Shown here: positions 34,350 through 46,120 of the stretch, in pieces
Layout: every line of letters begins with the position of its first letter
How positions within the stretch are numbered: position 1 is the stretch's first letter
Position numbers and translations under genes: made by a program
Source of the DNA: Carnegiea gigantea
Taxonomy: Eukaryota; Streptophyta; Magnoliopsida; Caryophyllales; Cactaceae
NCBI GenBank assembly: GCA_029747015.1
Contig: JAKOGI010001939.1
Span: 98,210 to 162,209, forward strand
DNA: 64,000 nucleotides
Direction: 5' to 3'
Notes under the pieces: generated by a model
What the model saw: only the letters and a program-made list of their open reading frames with translations
Databases searched by the model: none
What the model was told of the DNA's origin: nothing

Positions 34350-34835
34350 AATTCAGCTATTAATTATAGATTGTGATGATCTAACTACTAGGGATGTTTG
34401 GTAAGCACTTTTTTTGGAGAGATTTTTCTTTAAAAAGAGATTTTGGATCAAAACAAGATGTTTAACCTAGTCAAAAAACTAATTTAGGCATTTGGTAGAA
34501 TAGTTTTTTGGAAAAACTTTTTGGGCCCAAAAAAAGCTTTTGGAATAGCTTTTTAGAAAATTAGTCTTCTAGTTTCACAAAATAATTTTTCTCCAATAGC
34601 TAATTTACACAGTTAGCAGTTAATACAAATAGTTAACAGGTAACAGTTGTCTATCAAATAAGGTACACATGGTGCTAAAAAGTAAATATTGCTCGAGGAT
34701 TATTAATTCCATACTCAGCAGATTCTTTAACTCCTGGACTGAGGGCTTCCGTATTTGTTGAAAACATCGTGCCTCTGACGAGCGAAGACTGAGGAAGAAA
34801 AACTCGTGCTAGGACTACAATGATGCACTCGAATT
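34350..34835 (+). pseudogene. FBA F-box C-terminal fragment interrupted by an insertion (locus H)
   Basis: IIDCDDLTTR (34360-34390) is the family motif that normally runs straight into KHMVLKV. Here the continuation, ACACATGGTGCTAAAAAGT, resumes only at about 34666. After it come decayed equivalents of NAQGLLIP and FVENIVPL. About 275 bases between the two halves are foreign. Confidence 0.6.
34391..34664. mobile_element. Small non-autonomous insertion in locus H
   Basis: The insert begins GATGTTTGGTAAGCAC and is T/A-rich with GGGCCCAAAAAAAGC in the middle. It splits the FBA motif DLTTR/KHMVLK exactly, so its limits are defined by the gene. The start resembles plant hAT/MITE termini, but no matching right-hand inverted repeat is visible, so it may be truncated. 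Confidence 0.4.
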
Positions 34836-35336
34836 CTTGTTCAAGTTTTAAATTTTCTGGCAATTCTTATTCAAGTGTAATTAAACTCTGTGTAGATTGA
34901 CTAGTTATGTTCACTTTTTCCGTAATATTTTTTTAATAAAATCAAAATTTCGCATCCATTTTATGGACCTTACTGCATCTTCTTGCCTCATGTTTCTCTG
35001 CCTTGTGGCAATTAAAACTCAGCTTATTAAAAAGTTTAAGATACAGAATTTATATTTCTTCGAGGAATGACAAGGGAGTTTCTTATCAGCTATTTCTGTA
35101 TATCGTTTAATGAAGACCAGGTAGTTTTTGAAGTTTTTTTTTTTTTTTTTTTCTGGGGGGATAGAAGAGCTTGTTCTTTAAAAATAAATTAAAAAAAAAA
35201 ACGTATACATATCAGCAAAAATTCCGAAATGACGTATACATATATTTGTAGGCTAACACATGAGTTTGCATAAGTATGGACATATCTGTTGATAGAAATT
35301 TCAAAAAAGGCAAAGCAACAAATTACTCGTCAATAG

Positions 35337-35340
<4 letters not shown>

Positions 35341-35389
<49 letters not shown>
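35341..35389. repeat. (TA)n microsatellite, about 24 units
   Basis: Uninterrupted TA dinucleotides, ending TATATG. The gap 34836-35440 contains this and a poly-T run near 35130, and nothing else I can support. Confidence 0.95.
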
Positions 35390-35392
<3 letters not shown>

Positions 35393-35439
35393 TCTTATAG
35401 ATCTTATTTGAAGCGTTCATTATTGCTATACATATGCAG

Positions 35440-35930
35440 CATGGCCGATCATGATAATATCCCCCGACGACATTCTCCTAGAACTGCTTTCAAGGCTTTC
35501 AGCCAAGTCGCATGCGATTCAAGTGCTTTTCTACATACTGGTACTCTCTCATCAGTTACCCCTCCTTGGTGGACTTGCATCAATCCTGTCATTATGTCTT
35601 CCTTATGTAGTTCCTCCTTGTGACTCTCACCAACCCCACAGTTGGGACCGTCATTTCTACGTCACTCAGCAATTTGAAGAAGAATCCCAAAGATGCGGTC
35701 ACCATCCACAAGCTGTCTTCCCCCTTCACCACCAACACACAGTACAAACATCATCAATGGCTTGATACGCTTCTATCATGCACATAGTAAGGATGCATGC
35801 GTATCTGTCTACAAGACTACAACCTCACCACTTATGAAATCCTCCCTCTCCCTTCTATCATGAACACAGTAAGGATGCATGCATAATTGCATATACATCT
35901 ATAATGTGCGAAGGGAGGGAGGGAGGGGGG
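35440..35930 (+). pseudogene. F-box/FBA N-terminal pseudogene (locus I)
   Basis: It starts at ATG 35442 with ADHDNI, then shifts frame into PDDILLELLSRLSAKSHAIQV, which is the F-box. A further shift gives SWDRHFYV and then TSSMA, the remnant of the TNIVNG block. The block TCTATCATGNACA-TAGTAAGGATGCATGC is present twice (35772-35800 and 35855-35884), a short internal duplication. No FBA C-terminus follows. It is dead. Confidence 0.7.
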
Positions 35931-35999
35931 AGGTAACAGTGGAAGAAGATGAAGATGAAGATGACATTGTGAAGTGAAACACTCGTATAAAGATGTAAA

Positions 36000-37085
36000 G
36001 AGTTTGTTATCATGCCATAAACTTACCCTGATTTGAACTGGTTGCAAATTAGGGGAGCTTCTCATTAAGCACAGTAGAGTTTGAAACTTTCATGAGTCCA
36101 AACTCTGAAGTCCTCTTCAACCACCAAAACCATCTTTAGATATCACTGTTCAGTCTGTTTAGAGCTTCCTTGGAAGAGAATTAGCATCTTCGAGCTATGC
36201 ACCTTGCCGCCAACCATTTTTAAAAACCTTGCTTGTTCAGGAGAGGAAATAAAAATATTAGTCCCTAAAGGAATGGGGAGGGGCGGTGTAAAGGAATGCA
36301 ACTTGTTAAAGAAAGGGAAATAAACCATAGCTAATTCACTCACCCAGCAACTGTAGCCTCCCAATTCAAGGTTCTTGAACTCAACGAAGTTCCTGAAAAG
36401 GTACTCAAAATCTTCATTTATATCTGCCAAATGAACATACAGAGGTATTCTCCAAGGAGAGAGATCTGAACAACCAGCAACAGACAATTGCCGCAGTCTA
36501 AGGGCATGGGTGCAGATATTGGGGTCTAAATCTGCTCAATCCAATTGATTCTTCCAAGTTCTGGGACCACTGGCTATGAAACTGGATAATTTGTCCAGAT
36601 TACAACGCCTGATCAAATTCAAACAGAAGCCATTGGGGGTTTCAGAAGCCACTAAAACACAAAATTTTGGAGCTCCAATGCCAGCTCAGTACAAATAAAG
36701 GGGAAAGAAGGCAAAGCGTGCAGAACAAGACAAGCCTTCGTCACAATGGATTTATGAATTCAACTCTGTAAGTCCAAGCAGATAAATAGTTTGACCTCTG
36801 CATTGTTTATGCGGCCCAAATCCGAGATATAAAGAACAACTCTAAGTGGTGCACATGCTGTGTAAGAGTAGTTCTCACCAGGATCATGGGCTTAGATTCG
36901 AGGGGGTTCACTGATGTCATCTGTACATGCTATAAAGAATACATACACCAGGGGCTAGTTTGAAAAGCTTCACCCATGTATACTTCCATTTTCCTGGCAC
37001 TACATTTGATTTTACGGCATCATATATAAGCATTTCAGAATTATCTCAAGTATATTATCTGGCAGGTCACTTATATAACCTATTC
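36000..37085 (-). pseudogene. FBD/LRR F-box pseudogene (locus c)
   Basis: On the minus strand a decayed F-box, GYISDLPDNILEIILKC, lies near 37080-37030. Decayed LRR text with stops follows, then a better preserved piece at 36487-36340, PLYVHLADINEDFEYLF and FKNLELGGYSCW. That piece ends at a GTGAGTGAATTAG donor homologous to exon 1 of locus a. The exon 2 remnant LMRSSPNLQPVQIR lies near 36065. The FBD exon is missing. Multiple stops rule out a functional product. Confidence 0.65.
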
Positions 37086-37589
37086 AGGTGGCAATCCGAT
37101 GTCTATCCAGCAGGTCAAACAAGTAAATGGTATCACTAGCTACATGCTAGAAACAAGATGCAATCGTTAATGCTGTCAACATTTTTGTAGTAAAAGCTAT
37201 TAAATTAACAAATTTCAGTAGCCAAAGGAAAAATATCCTTGATAAGCATACAATAGAAGGTGGCAGAGAAGCAAAAGATCTCCAAGATATTGCTAGTGCT
37301 TTAACCAAACAAATTTTGAACTGAAATTATTTTCTGGAACCAATAACGGGAATTAAAAAACTTACCAGTGCTTACAAGTGCGTACAGCAACAATTCCAAG
37401 GACCCCTTCATGGGCATCTTCAATCAGCTCATATAACAAAGAGCACCAAGAACCTGGTGTAACAGAATCCCATGATATACCTTCATATGATGAAAAACTC
37501 CAGGCTCCACAACCTTTTCAAATTATACTACTCACCAGAAAATTCTGGTCAATGATAGCAAGGATCTGTTAATGTCACTGCACAAGAAT

Positions 37590-40091
37590 TCACCAATAAT
37601 CCCCACAGGAGCAGGAACCATCCAGGAACTGATGAAATCGATTTATATCTCTAATAACAATTTCTCGCTGTATAACCTTTGATATAAGCTTAGTTGCAGC
37701 ATGGCAATCAGCACATATCCGAAGATTTTTAATTATACGGATGGGACTATCCAATGGTGTCCTAACTACCGCAAAAGCCAAAGCTAGTCTTTCACTATGG
37801 GACCACAAGAGACGTTCTTTTTCATCGTCTTCAACATCAAGCAGAACAGCGTTGCAATTAGGGACATACCCTTCACTCTGAATTTTCTTCTTCAACCATT
37901 CAAGCATTCCATTTATTAGCCTCATATCAGGATGCGATGTATCCCCGACAGTGAAGTAATGTACATTACCCTGAGTCTCAACCCAACTTAACCCCGGTTC
38001 TTTCTTCACACCTTTCTTCTTCATGCTTTTCCTAACATGAGCTACACTCCCCCATCTCTTTGCCGAAGCATAAATATTCGACAGTAACACGTAGGCTGCC
38101 TCATCCTGGGGTTCCATTTCAAGCACATGTTCCGCGGCAATTTTTCCAAGATCAAGATCATTGTGTATAACACAAGCTCCAAGCATAGCACGCCACACCA
38201 TGATACTAGGCTCTAATGGCATTTCTGCGATCAATTTCATGGCCTTCGCAAGTTTACCTGCTCGCCCTAATAACCATACCATGCACGTGTAATGCTCTAT
38301 GCATGGCTCAATACCATAGTCTCTAATCATTGAATTAAAGTAAGCTTGTCCTTCATCTAACAGTCCCATGTTGCTGCAAGCTGACAAAACACCAACAAAA
38401 GTTAACTTGTTTGGTTTTAAGTCTGTTTTCTGCATCCTCTCAAAGATCCCTAATGCTTCCCTCCCAAGGCCATGCATGGCATATGCTGAAATCATGGCGT
38501 TCCATGAAACTTCATCCCGTTTTTCCATCTTATCAAACACTGAACAAGCAGGCTTAATGTTTCCACACTTGGCATACATATCTAACAAAGAATTACTTAC
38601 TACACTATCCCGATCAAATTTAGTTTTAATAGCAAAAGAGTGAATCTGCATTCCAGGATCCACTGCTGCTAGGCTAGCACACGCACGAAGAACACTTGAA
38701 TAGGTGACCTCCGTTGGTACTAGATTGTGTTCAAGCATATCCTTAAACATCATTAATGCTTTCTCCCCATCCCCTAATTGGCAGTAGCCAACAATCATAG
38801 TATTCCACGTCACATCATTTTTGTTTTTTGATTGCTCAAACAATGAGATTGAGTCCTCCATCCTTTCACATTTTGCATAAACATCAATTAGGGCGTTTGA
38901 GACAAACACATTAGAATCAAGTCCAAGTTTCATGACAAGGCAATGTATTTGCTTCCCCATATTCAAGCCAGCCATACTAGCACATGCCTGCAACATACTA
39001 GCTAATGTAAACTCATTAGGCATGACAAAAGCTTGCCTCATTCGACGAAACATGTCCACAGCCACGCCACTCTGGTCAGTCTGAGCAGAGCGTGAAATGA
39101 CAAAACTCCAAGCAATCACATCTTCTTTTGGCATATCCTCAAATATTTGCTGAGCATCACCAAGGTCTCCATGTCTAGTATACAAGTCAAGAAGGGCGAT
39201 AGATACATAATTATCCTTCTCATAACCAGCCTTCAGAATGCATCCGTGAATACCCTGGGCCATATGAACCGCCCCCAACCCAACACAAGCCTTCAACCCA
39301 CTAGCAAAAGTATAATTGTTGGGCATGAAACCAATCATCCTCATCTTTGAATAAAGCTCCAGCGCCTCTCTGAAGCAATCATTCTCGGTGTAGCCAGCCA
39401 CCATTCCACTCCAGGAAACCATGTCTTTAAGTAAAATCCCGTCAAAGACCTCCCTTGCAATATCCACAAGCTCACTCATAGAGAAGGAATCAATAAGAGC
39501 AGTGCCCACGAATGCATTACGTTCATGCCCAAGCTTATAAATGCAGGCAAGGATATCACAAGCCAATTCAGGCCGTTCCATAGTTACAAACAACTTCAGA
39601 ACCGTGGTAAATACAAATGGATTAAGTTCATGGCCCTCCTTGTGAAGCCTAGAAAACAACTCCAACGCCTCACTGAAATGTCCAGCTTGACCAAATCCCT
39701 GAATCAGGGTGACAAAAGAAATCGTATTCTTCTCAGCCATTTCATCGAACAGTTGGCGTGCATCACAAAAAAGCTCAGACTTAACATAAAAGTTAAGGAG
39801 AACATTACGAGCAAATAGATCCAGACAATTACCTCTCTTAAGAATTTGACAATGAAAGGCTCTACCTTTCGTGGACTGGCGATGCAATGTACATTCCTGA
39901 AGAGCACTTCCAAATGCATGTGAATTGAACTCTGCAACAGATGAACCAGTAAAAACTATGCCATCTTCTGCAAAATGTCGAGCTTGGGACGAAAATGCAT
40001 CGATTTTCGAACCATCCCAAGGACGATTTTGGGGATGCAATTGCAAAGCGTTGATACATGGCGGCAGTTTCCGGCGCAACAGCCTAATCAT
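37590..40091 (-). CDS. PLS-class pentatricopeptide repeat protein with E and DYW domains, 833 aa
   Basis: An intact single-exon gene, as most plant PPR genes are. The first ~25 residues are basic and amphipathic (MIRLLRRKLPPCINALQL), which suggests a mitochondrial transit peptide. More than a dozen P/L/S PPR motifs span about 60-640 (VSWSGMVAGYTENDCFREAL, NVFVSNALIDVYAKCERMED, VSWNAMISAYAMHGLGREAL). The E/E+ region follows (VWRAMLGACVIHNDLDLGK). The DYW deaminase-like domain keeps its zinc ligands: HSERLALAF, CADCHAATKLISK and CSCGDYW at the very end. Such proteins bind organellar RNA and carry out C-to-U editing. Its target site cannot be read from the sequence. Three other frames across it are shadows. 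Confidence 0.95.
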   Translation of the reverse strand: MIRLLRRKLPPCINALQLHPQNRPWDGSKIDAFSSQARHFAEDGIVFTGSSVAEFNSHAFGSALQECTLHRQSTKGRAFHCQILKRGNCLDLFARNVLLNFYVKSELFCDARQLFDEMAEKNTISFVTLIQGFGQAGHFSEALELFSRLHKEGHELNPFVFTTVLKLFVTMERPELACDILACIYKLGHERNAFVGTALIDSFSMSELVDIAREVFDGILLKDMVSWSGMVAGYTENDCFREALELYSKMRMIGFMPNNYTFASGLKACVGLGAVHMAQGIHGCILKAGYEKDNYVSIALLDLYTRHGDLGDAQQIFEDMPKEDVIAWSFVISRSAQTDQSGVAVDMFRRMRQAFVMPNEFTLASMLQACASMAGLNMGKQIHCLVMKLGLDSNVFVSNALIDVYAKCERMEDSISLFEQSKNKNDVTWNTMIVGYCQLGDGEKALMMFKDMLEHNLVPTEVTYSSVLRACASLAAVDPGMQIHSFAIKTKFDRDSVVSNSLLDMYAKCGNIKPACSVFDKMEKRDEVSWNAMISAYAMHGLGREALGIFERMQKTDLKPNKLTFVGVLSACSNMGLLDEGQAYFNSMIRDYGIEPCIEHYTCMVWLLGRAGKLAKAMKLIAEMPLEPSIMVWRAMLGACVIHNDLDLGKIAAEHVLEMEPQDEAAYVLLSNIYASAKRWGSVAHVRKSMKKKGVKKEPGLSWVETQGNVHYFTVGDTSHPDMRLINGMLEWLKKKIQSEGYVPNCNAVLLDVEDDEKERLLWSHSERLALAFAVVRTPLDSPIRIIKNLRICADCHAATKLISKVIQREIVIRDINRFHQFLDGSCSCGDYW

Positions 40092-43000
40092 GTGCCACCC
40101 TCTTGAACCCAGGAAAAAAAGCTCGAGTATTTAAAGGAAGATAGTGAATCCCAGTCCCCTAGTGAATCCCAGTCCCCAAACCCAAGAGTAGAGTAAGAAT
40201 GAGAGGAATATGGAGATATTGAGAAAGTGTGGCCGGCGACGACGAAGCACACCTGTGAAGAAAGCTGAATCGCAGAGTTATTAACTTATTATCACTAGTT
40301 GTGCAATCCTTTTTGTTTAATGGGTTGCAAATCGGACCTTTCAGACCCGAATTCTTTTATTGTTGATCGCGGTTGAGAAGGCCCAGAATTGCGGACTGAA
40401 GGAACCTCAAAATGTTGAGGATTCCAAAATCATCTGAATCCATATGACCTAATTGCCCTTTCTTTTCTTTTCTTTTTTGAAGTACCTAATTGCCTCAATT
40501 CAAACCATACATCAAATATTTGTTTTGATATGATATGAATCAACCCTACTTAGATTTGGCCTAAGCCCTAAGCCTCCTCTATGTTTGTGTCTTTCTTTTG
40601 CTCGAAGGAATCACTGAGGGAGAAATGAATTAAATTTAAGACTTACTGTACCCAATATCTTAATCGTAACTATTAGACTAAAACCTAATTGATACTTAAA
40701 CAACCTGTTTAATACCTTTAATTTCAACGAATTTGGGAGAATGAACCCCTTAAGGGAAGAAAAATAAGTGATCGATTAAAGTTTCTTGTCCAATAAATAG
40801 AAGAATGGATAGCTCTACGCTTGGAAGTACGATATCATAAGTCCTGGGTTTAATTTAAAATTAGCTCTACCCGACTTAAATACTATAAATTTTCAACTTT
40901 AATTCACCTCACCAATTGGAAGTTGTCATTGGATGATTAGAGGACCTTTCCTTTACTACCCCCCCCCCCCCCCCAAATTGTCTTTTCTTGGCTAGATTGG
41001 GTATGTCATAAGATTAAAATCACCGAATTATCAATCATTATGATTATACAAGTTAGTTATTAATTGGTAAGTTCAAACACTAAGTCTTGTGTAAGATTAT
41101 ATCGTCTCACATAATACATATCATGAGATGGATATATTTATAGTGACTTTTAATAATAATTAGGTGATTAATAGTTTATTTGACTGTAATATAGATCATT
41201 GTTAGATGAACTATTAATCACTCCAAAATATGTGATTATTGACCGTGACATTTTAAAAAAATCATTCATAAAGGAGTCTATCTCACAATAACTTTTATAT
41301 GAGACAGACTTTATAGATAGATTACTTTACAGGTTTCAGCAAATTTCCATGCATTTCTAGGTAGCTATTATTAGCTGATATGGCATCAGATTGTATTCTT
41401 GCGTATAAATTCAGCTATTCTTAAAGGCTAAAGCATACCACTAGTCCGACAAGATCTTCAATAGGTTCATAGCCATTATCCCAGGGCTCGCACTCATTTG
41501 GACTTTTAAGAAGCCACCCATTATCAACCAATACTACTTCTGCTAGTAGTGCTTATGTCTCAAAACATAAAGAAGCCTCAAATACCTTAAAGAAAGACTG
41601 AATGCTTTGGTATTTAAGTGAAATTGGCTTGGACTTGTGATGAGGCACACACGTACCTCATGGACTTATGCCGTTGACATACTGGATGTTCTGTCCATTC
41701 AAATAAAGGTTGGATCTACAGTGCCATCCTCACATTGCCTGAAGAATCCCACCATGTTAAACCGAAAACCCAAGTGCAGACATCACCTAGCAATGTATCT
41801 CGCTGATCTGAAAATGCGGCGAAAATCTTACAGAAACTTACTCACATTCATATAAGGATACACCTAGCCACCCAAGGTGGTCATCGTAAAGCATATGGAC
41901 ACCTGCCTTGCATCTTAGTACAGCAAAATGAAGCTCCAGGGCCCAAATTACAATACCCGATGACTTACAAAATGGGGATCTCACAACGATCCCAACCGCA
42001 AAGCTCATCTACAATAACTAACCTAGTTGAAGGTTTCAAACAGCCCCCCCCCCCAAAAAAAGAAACCTCCAGTAGAAACGGCGCAGTACAAGCACAAACA
42101 AAACAACTCCTGGAGCATAAGCTTTCGTGAATTCCTCCAACCTATGGCCATCAAGGCAAACAAGCAAATAAGTCAAGGTAACCCTGCTACTCTAAGCAAA
42201 AACCCACATCAAATGCTTCAATCAACATATATATTACAAGTACTAGACCGTAAACATACATATATGAAGCATGTAAGAGAACACGACATTTGTTTTGACA
42301 CAATTCCAAAATGCTTCATGGTAAACATAAAGGAAACGAAAAACTTCTTCACCAGAGAGCGGAGCTCATATGGAAATTAGAAGTCGCAAGACCTTCTGGG
42401 TCATTACCCATCCAATCTAGGAACTTGTGTTCAATCAATCTTTTTTTGGATGAATACAGAATACTTGCGCTAGTAGGAAGCAAAGTCGATAACTTGGAGC
42501 ACAGGTCCAACAGCCGTACATATATAGAAGTCTTACCAATAAGCCTTCCCCAAAAAAGGAAAAAATTGCAAAATTAACCAGAACAGGGTACAATTACCCC
42601 CTACAATGGGTTGGTTTCAAACTTTCAATAATAAGTCCTTGGTGAAGGACAAAACTATGAATTGCAATTGGCAACCTTCTACAATAGATGAATAGCCCAT
42701 AATGATCCCTACAAAATAAGGACAAGGATACACATGAACTGTTGTCAATGTTGTCGCTATTAACATTGCTTTTGTCAATCATTGGAGACGTGGAAAGAGC
42801 AAGATAAGCTCATTTATCTGGAGACACAAACATGAAAGACACAAGGTTTCCTAGCCATTTTGGAAGCATGAAATGAGTGCAAGTAAGATTCGGAAAAAGG
42901 AGAGTGCCTTCAAGCGGCCTCTCGTTTCACCAGAATACTGTCATAAGTCAGTCTGACCACCTGTCTTAGAATACATATACATAGTATTCCTCATCTTACA

Positions 43001-43110
43001 AGCAGATAAAGGAGGAGATCCTGCACGTACGATCATGACACTAGGTAGAAAGACCTTAACAAGAATAGAAGACAGAGCCCAAACAAAGAAAGTACTAATC
43101 ACATGGCCTG
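40092..43110. other. Intergenic: PPR upstream region and uncharacterised DNA
   Basis: Bases 40092-40300 are the likely PPR promoter and 5' UTR. The rest has AT-rich DNA, a poly(C) run at 40960-40974 and a C-then-A run at 42042-42060. Open frames at 41637-41855, 42027-42380 and 42311-42577 overlap each other, have no recognisable motifs and look like chance. Confidence 0.45.
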
Positions 43111-45104
43111 TTAAAAGCACGAAGGAGGATCAATATATTTCAATTGTGCTTCTAGTGATGCCCTACAAAACTTCATCAACTTCATCAAAACCCTTGACTT
43201 CTGATGATCACTAAATCTTTTCTTAGCAGAGATGTAGAACTTCTTCAACTTAGGCACAGAGGCAAGTAGATTCTGAATCAGTTTGAGCTCAGAATGCAAA
43301 CCCATTATATTACAGAAACACACTGTCTGGAGATTACCCATCTTGCAACTGGAATTCCACACAGTGTCAAAGTTGTGCCCCACAGTGTTTGTGCCAAGTG
43401 GAGTAGCAGCCTACACATATATAAATAGATAAATAAAAAGCACCCAAAGAATCGTGTAGAGAACAAGTGCTTACATCAACTAGAACATCTGATGGTCTCC
43501 TCCTAACATACACAAACCAAAGAAAGAATGACAGGGCAGAACATCAAGGCTTGCATCTAGAAGACTGGAACACACAAAACCAGCTCAAAAGCTAGCTGTT
43601 GAGTCCAGAAGTTTTTATCGCTAAGATTCTAGTTTCCATAGGTGAATCCTCATTTTTCACTATTTTGTTGCTGATAGTATTATAAAATTGCAGTGCTAGG
43701 GCAGTGGAGATTTTAAGTGAAAAATGGTGCTTTTCTGGTCCAGCTTGAAAATGTGAAGGATGACGAGATGCAAATGACGAGAGGAACTGCAGACTCAACT
43801 TGGATTCCAGGAGTTGTGAAACAAATATCAATGTACCAACAGGGAAATTATTTTTAGACACATGCTCCATTTGCTTCTTGAGGTCAATGAAAATTACAAG
43901 CTAAGAAAAAAAAAGGAAAGCATATTATATGGAAAACAAAAATTGAATTTGCAATTTTACACAGCTAAAATGTCATTTCATTTAGAACTATCATTTTGAT
44001 CAATGGATCTGACAAGAATTTCTTGCATGAAGAAGGATCTCACCTGTATACTAAGTTCCTGTATGTAAGGACAACTCTGGATAAACTTAAGTGCGAAAGA
44101 AAACTGGAGTTGCTCACTGAAATCTACTCCATGCAAGGAAAGTATCTTTATGTTGCTAAAGGTCAGTCGAAAGGGCTTGTCAAGACCACTTGCAGCCAAA
44201 AACTGAATGCACCACATGACGCTTCAGATACATGAAGCATAAATACATAAACAGGATACTGAAACTTAGAATGTACCACCCACCTTATAGATGTCACCCC
44301 TGAAGCGAAGGATCTCAATTTTGCACAAAGTAGTCAGACCGTCAATCACATTGCATTTCATATCTTGCTGAGATCCTGCTGTTGAGTTGAGTGTGCCCGT
44401 ATCAATATAAATATATGCAAGATTTTGTGAATCTCAAACAAATATATATTCAAATACTCCTTCCACTTTTAGCAATTTGAGCTTCTGACCACCAATGAAG
44501 TTAACACCATCACAGCGAGATAAATGCAAGGACACAAGCAGTGGACAATTGGCGATCAGTATCCCAAGTGAATCTTGCAAGAACGTCACTGATGCAGCCT
44601 TAAATAGATGGGAGGAAGAAAATGCAGCTAAAAAGCTCCAACCGAACCAACTCAACGCAGCAAAATAGATACAATGGAACCTTGAGTTTTGGTTGACTGA
44701 AGGAGCCATGAATAGACAATTCCTCCACACTGTTTCTTGAAAAATAACTGATCCAGGGATTAATATCAAGTGAATACCCAAACCATTCTGGAATATGTAG
44801 TAAAAATTTCCGTACGGTGCCGTGGTGATGCAAAAGGATTTTGCCAATAAGCATTTCAATGCTGGACATGTCTTGTGGCCTCCATCGATATGCATCACCG
44901 AAGAACTTATGGTCAAAAATAAGTTCAGACATAGAGACCCAATGCATTCTCCATTGCTTTGATAGGGCACTAGTCCTAACAGCCTCACATAATGGCAGCC
45001 TTTCCAGAATATTGCTTATTACATTGCTTGGCAGATCACTGATCCTATCCCTGTCAGGTCTATCAGAAGTTTTCATCTTCGCCTTGGCATAGGGCATATT
45101 GACT
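43111..45104 (-). pseudogene. FBD/LRR F-box gene with one internal stop and frame damage (locus d)
   Basis: The F-box exon begins right after an acceptor TTTCAG (ends 45105) with ATG 45097: DRISDLPSNVISNILERLPL, AVRTSALSKQWRMHWV, KFLLHIPEWFGYSLDINPW. Near 44620 the frame shifts and about 15 residues expected of the LRR region are missing. It resumes as LGILIANCPLLVSLHLSRCD and KLKLLKVEGVFEYIFV, followed by one in-frame TGA near 44440 and then SQNLAYIYIDTG. Exon 2 (about 44203-44043) gives DKPFRLTFSNIKILSLHGVD. The last exon (about 43414-43111) gives LQTVCFCNIMGLHSELKLIQ and LMKLMKFCRASLEAQLKY. Splice sites are good, so loss is recent. Without the middle damage it would be a normal FBD receptor. 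Confidence 0.7.
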
Positions 45105-45980
45105 CTGAAAGTTCACAGATAAGAATGCCTATTAGAGTATGAAGCCTTCATTTGAGGACACCAAAATGTAATCAGCACAACACTTCTTTGTTCTCTCATA
45201 TATTCTCCTCTAAACCACTATGTATTTCAATTTCAAAACCTAGCCAATAACTCCATCATTTGGTTTAATTTCATATAAGCAAAAATTCATCTCCAAACAT
45301 TGAATGGTAGCACCATAAAAAGAGTAACATTCACCATTAAAGTGGAGCAGAACAGTGGACAGTCACCCCAACAAAGCTCTTATCAAGGAGATTGTCCAAT
45401 CTCACACCCCTCCCTCTCCCCCCCCCCCCCCCCCCCCCCCCCAAAAAAAAAGCAACCAAAATGGGAGAAAAACCCCGAAAATGAAGACCCATCAAAAAAA
45501 ATGTGGAAGTTCTTATAAGGGAATACAGCCATAACAACAGTGTTGGGTCAACACAAACTAACATGTTTGAATTGAGGGTAGAGAGGTGACGGATGGAGAA
45601 GTGAAGTTGCTTTACTCAAGTTAAACTTGTTTGGTAATATAATTAAGGAGGATGATATTAAATATTTCACCTTCTTTCACCCCTGTTACCTTAGCTTGTT
45701 AAAGGGTATGAGAAAATTTCTGAAGTCTCTCCTATTCTCCTACTAACATATCCAGAAATGGTTAAAATGTACAAAATCGCATTTCTTTCGCTTCCCCACC
45801 TTTCCGATCCCTTCCCCAGTATATGCTAAATACTAAAATCAGCTGATCCTGATCATACATATTTTAGACAATAAAAACTCCTATATATAAAACACAGCAG
45901 CTAGAATTATCATATAGAAATTTCAAAACCCCAAAGCTATGTGCAGAAAAGTTACGATTTTTAGTTTCAAAGAAACTCAC

Positions 45981-46120
45981 CAGCCGTAAATGGGGATGGA
46001 TGATTGCTTTGCCTCCACCACAAACCCAGATGTCCTGTTTACAAACCGACTTGGAGGAACTGGAGAGACAGATGGACAGTACAGATGTCCTGTTTTCAAG
46101 CTGACTCTAAAATCCAGACA
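45981..46120 (-). promoter_or_regulatory. Probable 5' untranslated exon of locus d
   Basis: On the minus strand, CCATCCCCATTTACGGCTG is followed by the donor GTGAGT (45980-45975), and the matching acceptor TTTCAG lies eight bases before the F-box ATG. The inferred leader intron is about 0.87 kb, parallel to locus a. Confidence 0.4.

Noticed and set aside
35276..35623. A 115-aa ORF beginning before the (TA)n tract
   Set aside because: The Ile-Tyr repeat is translated microsatellite; only the F-box remnant after 35442 has family meaning, and in another frame.
38368..39937. Several 67-97-aa ORFs within the PPR gene
   Set aside because: They are alternate-frame and antisense shadows of the intact PPR frame.
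43592..43870. A 92-aa minus-strand ORF as an extra exon of locus d
   Set aside because: It lies in the intron between well-supported exons and shows no LRR or FBD motif.
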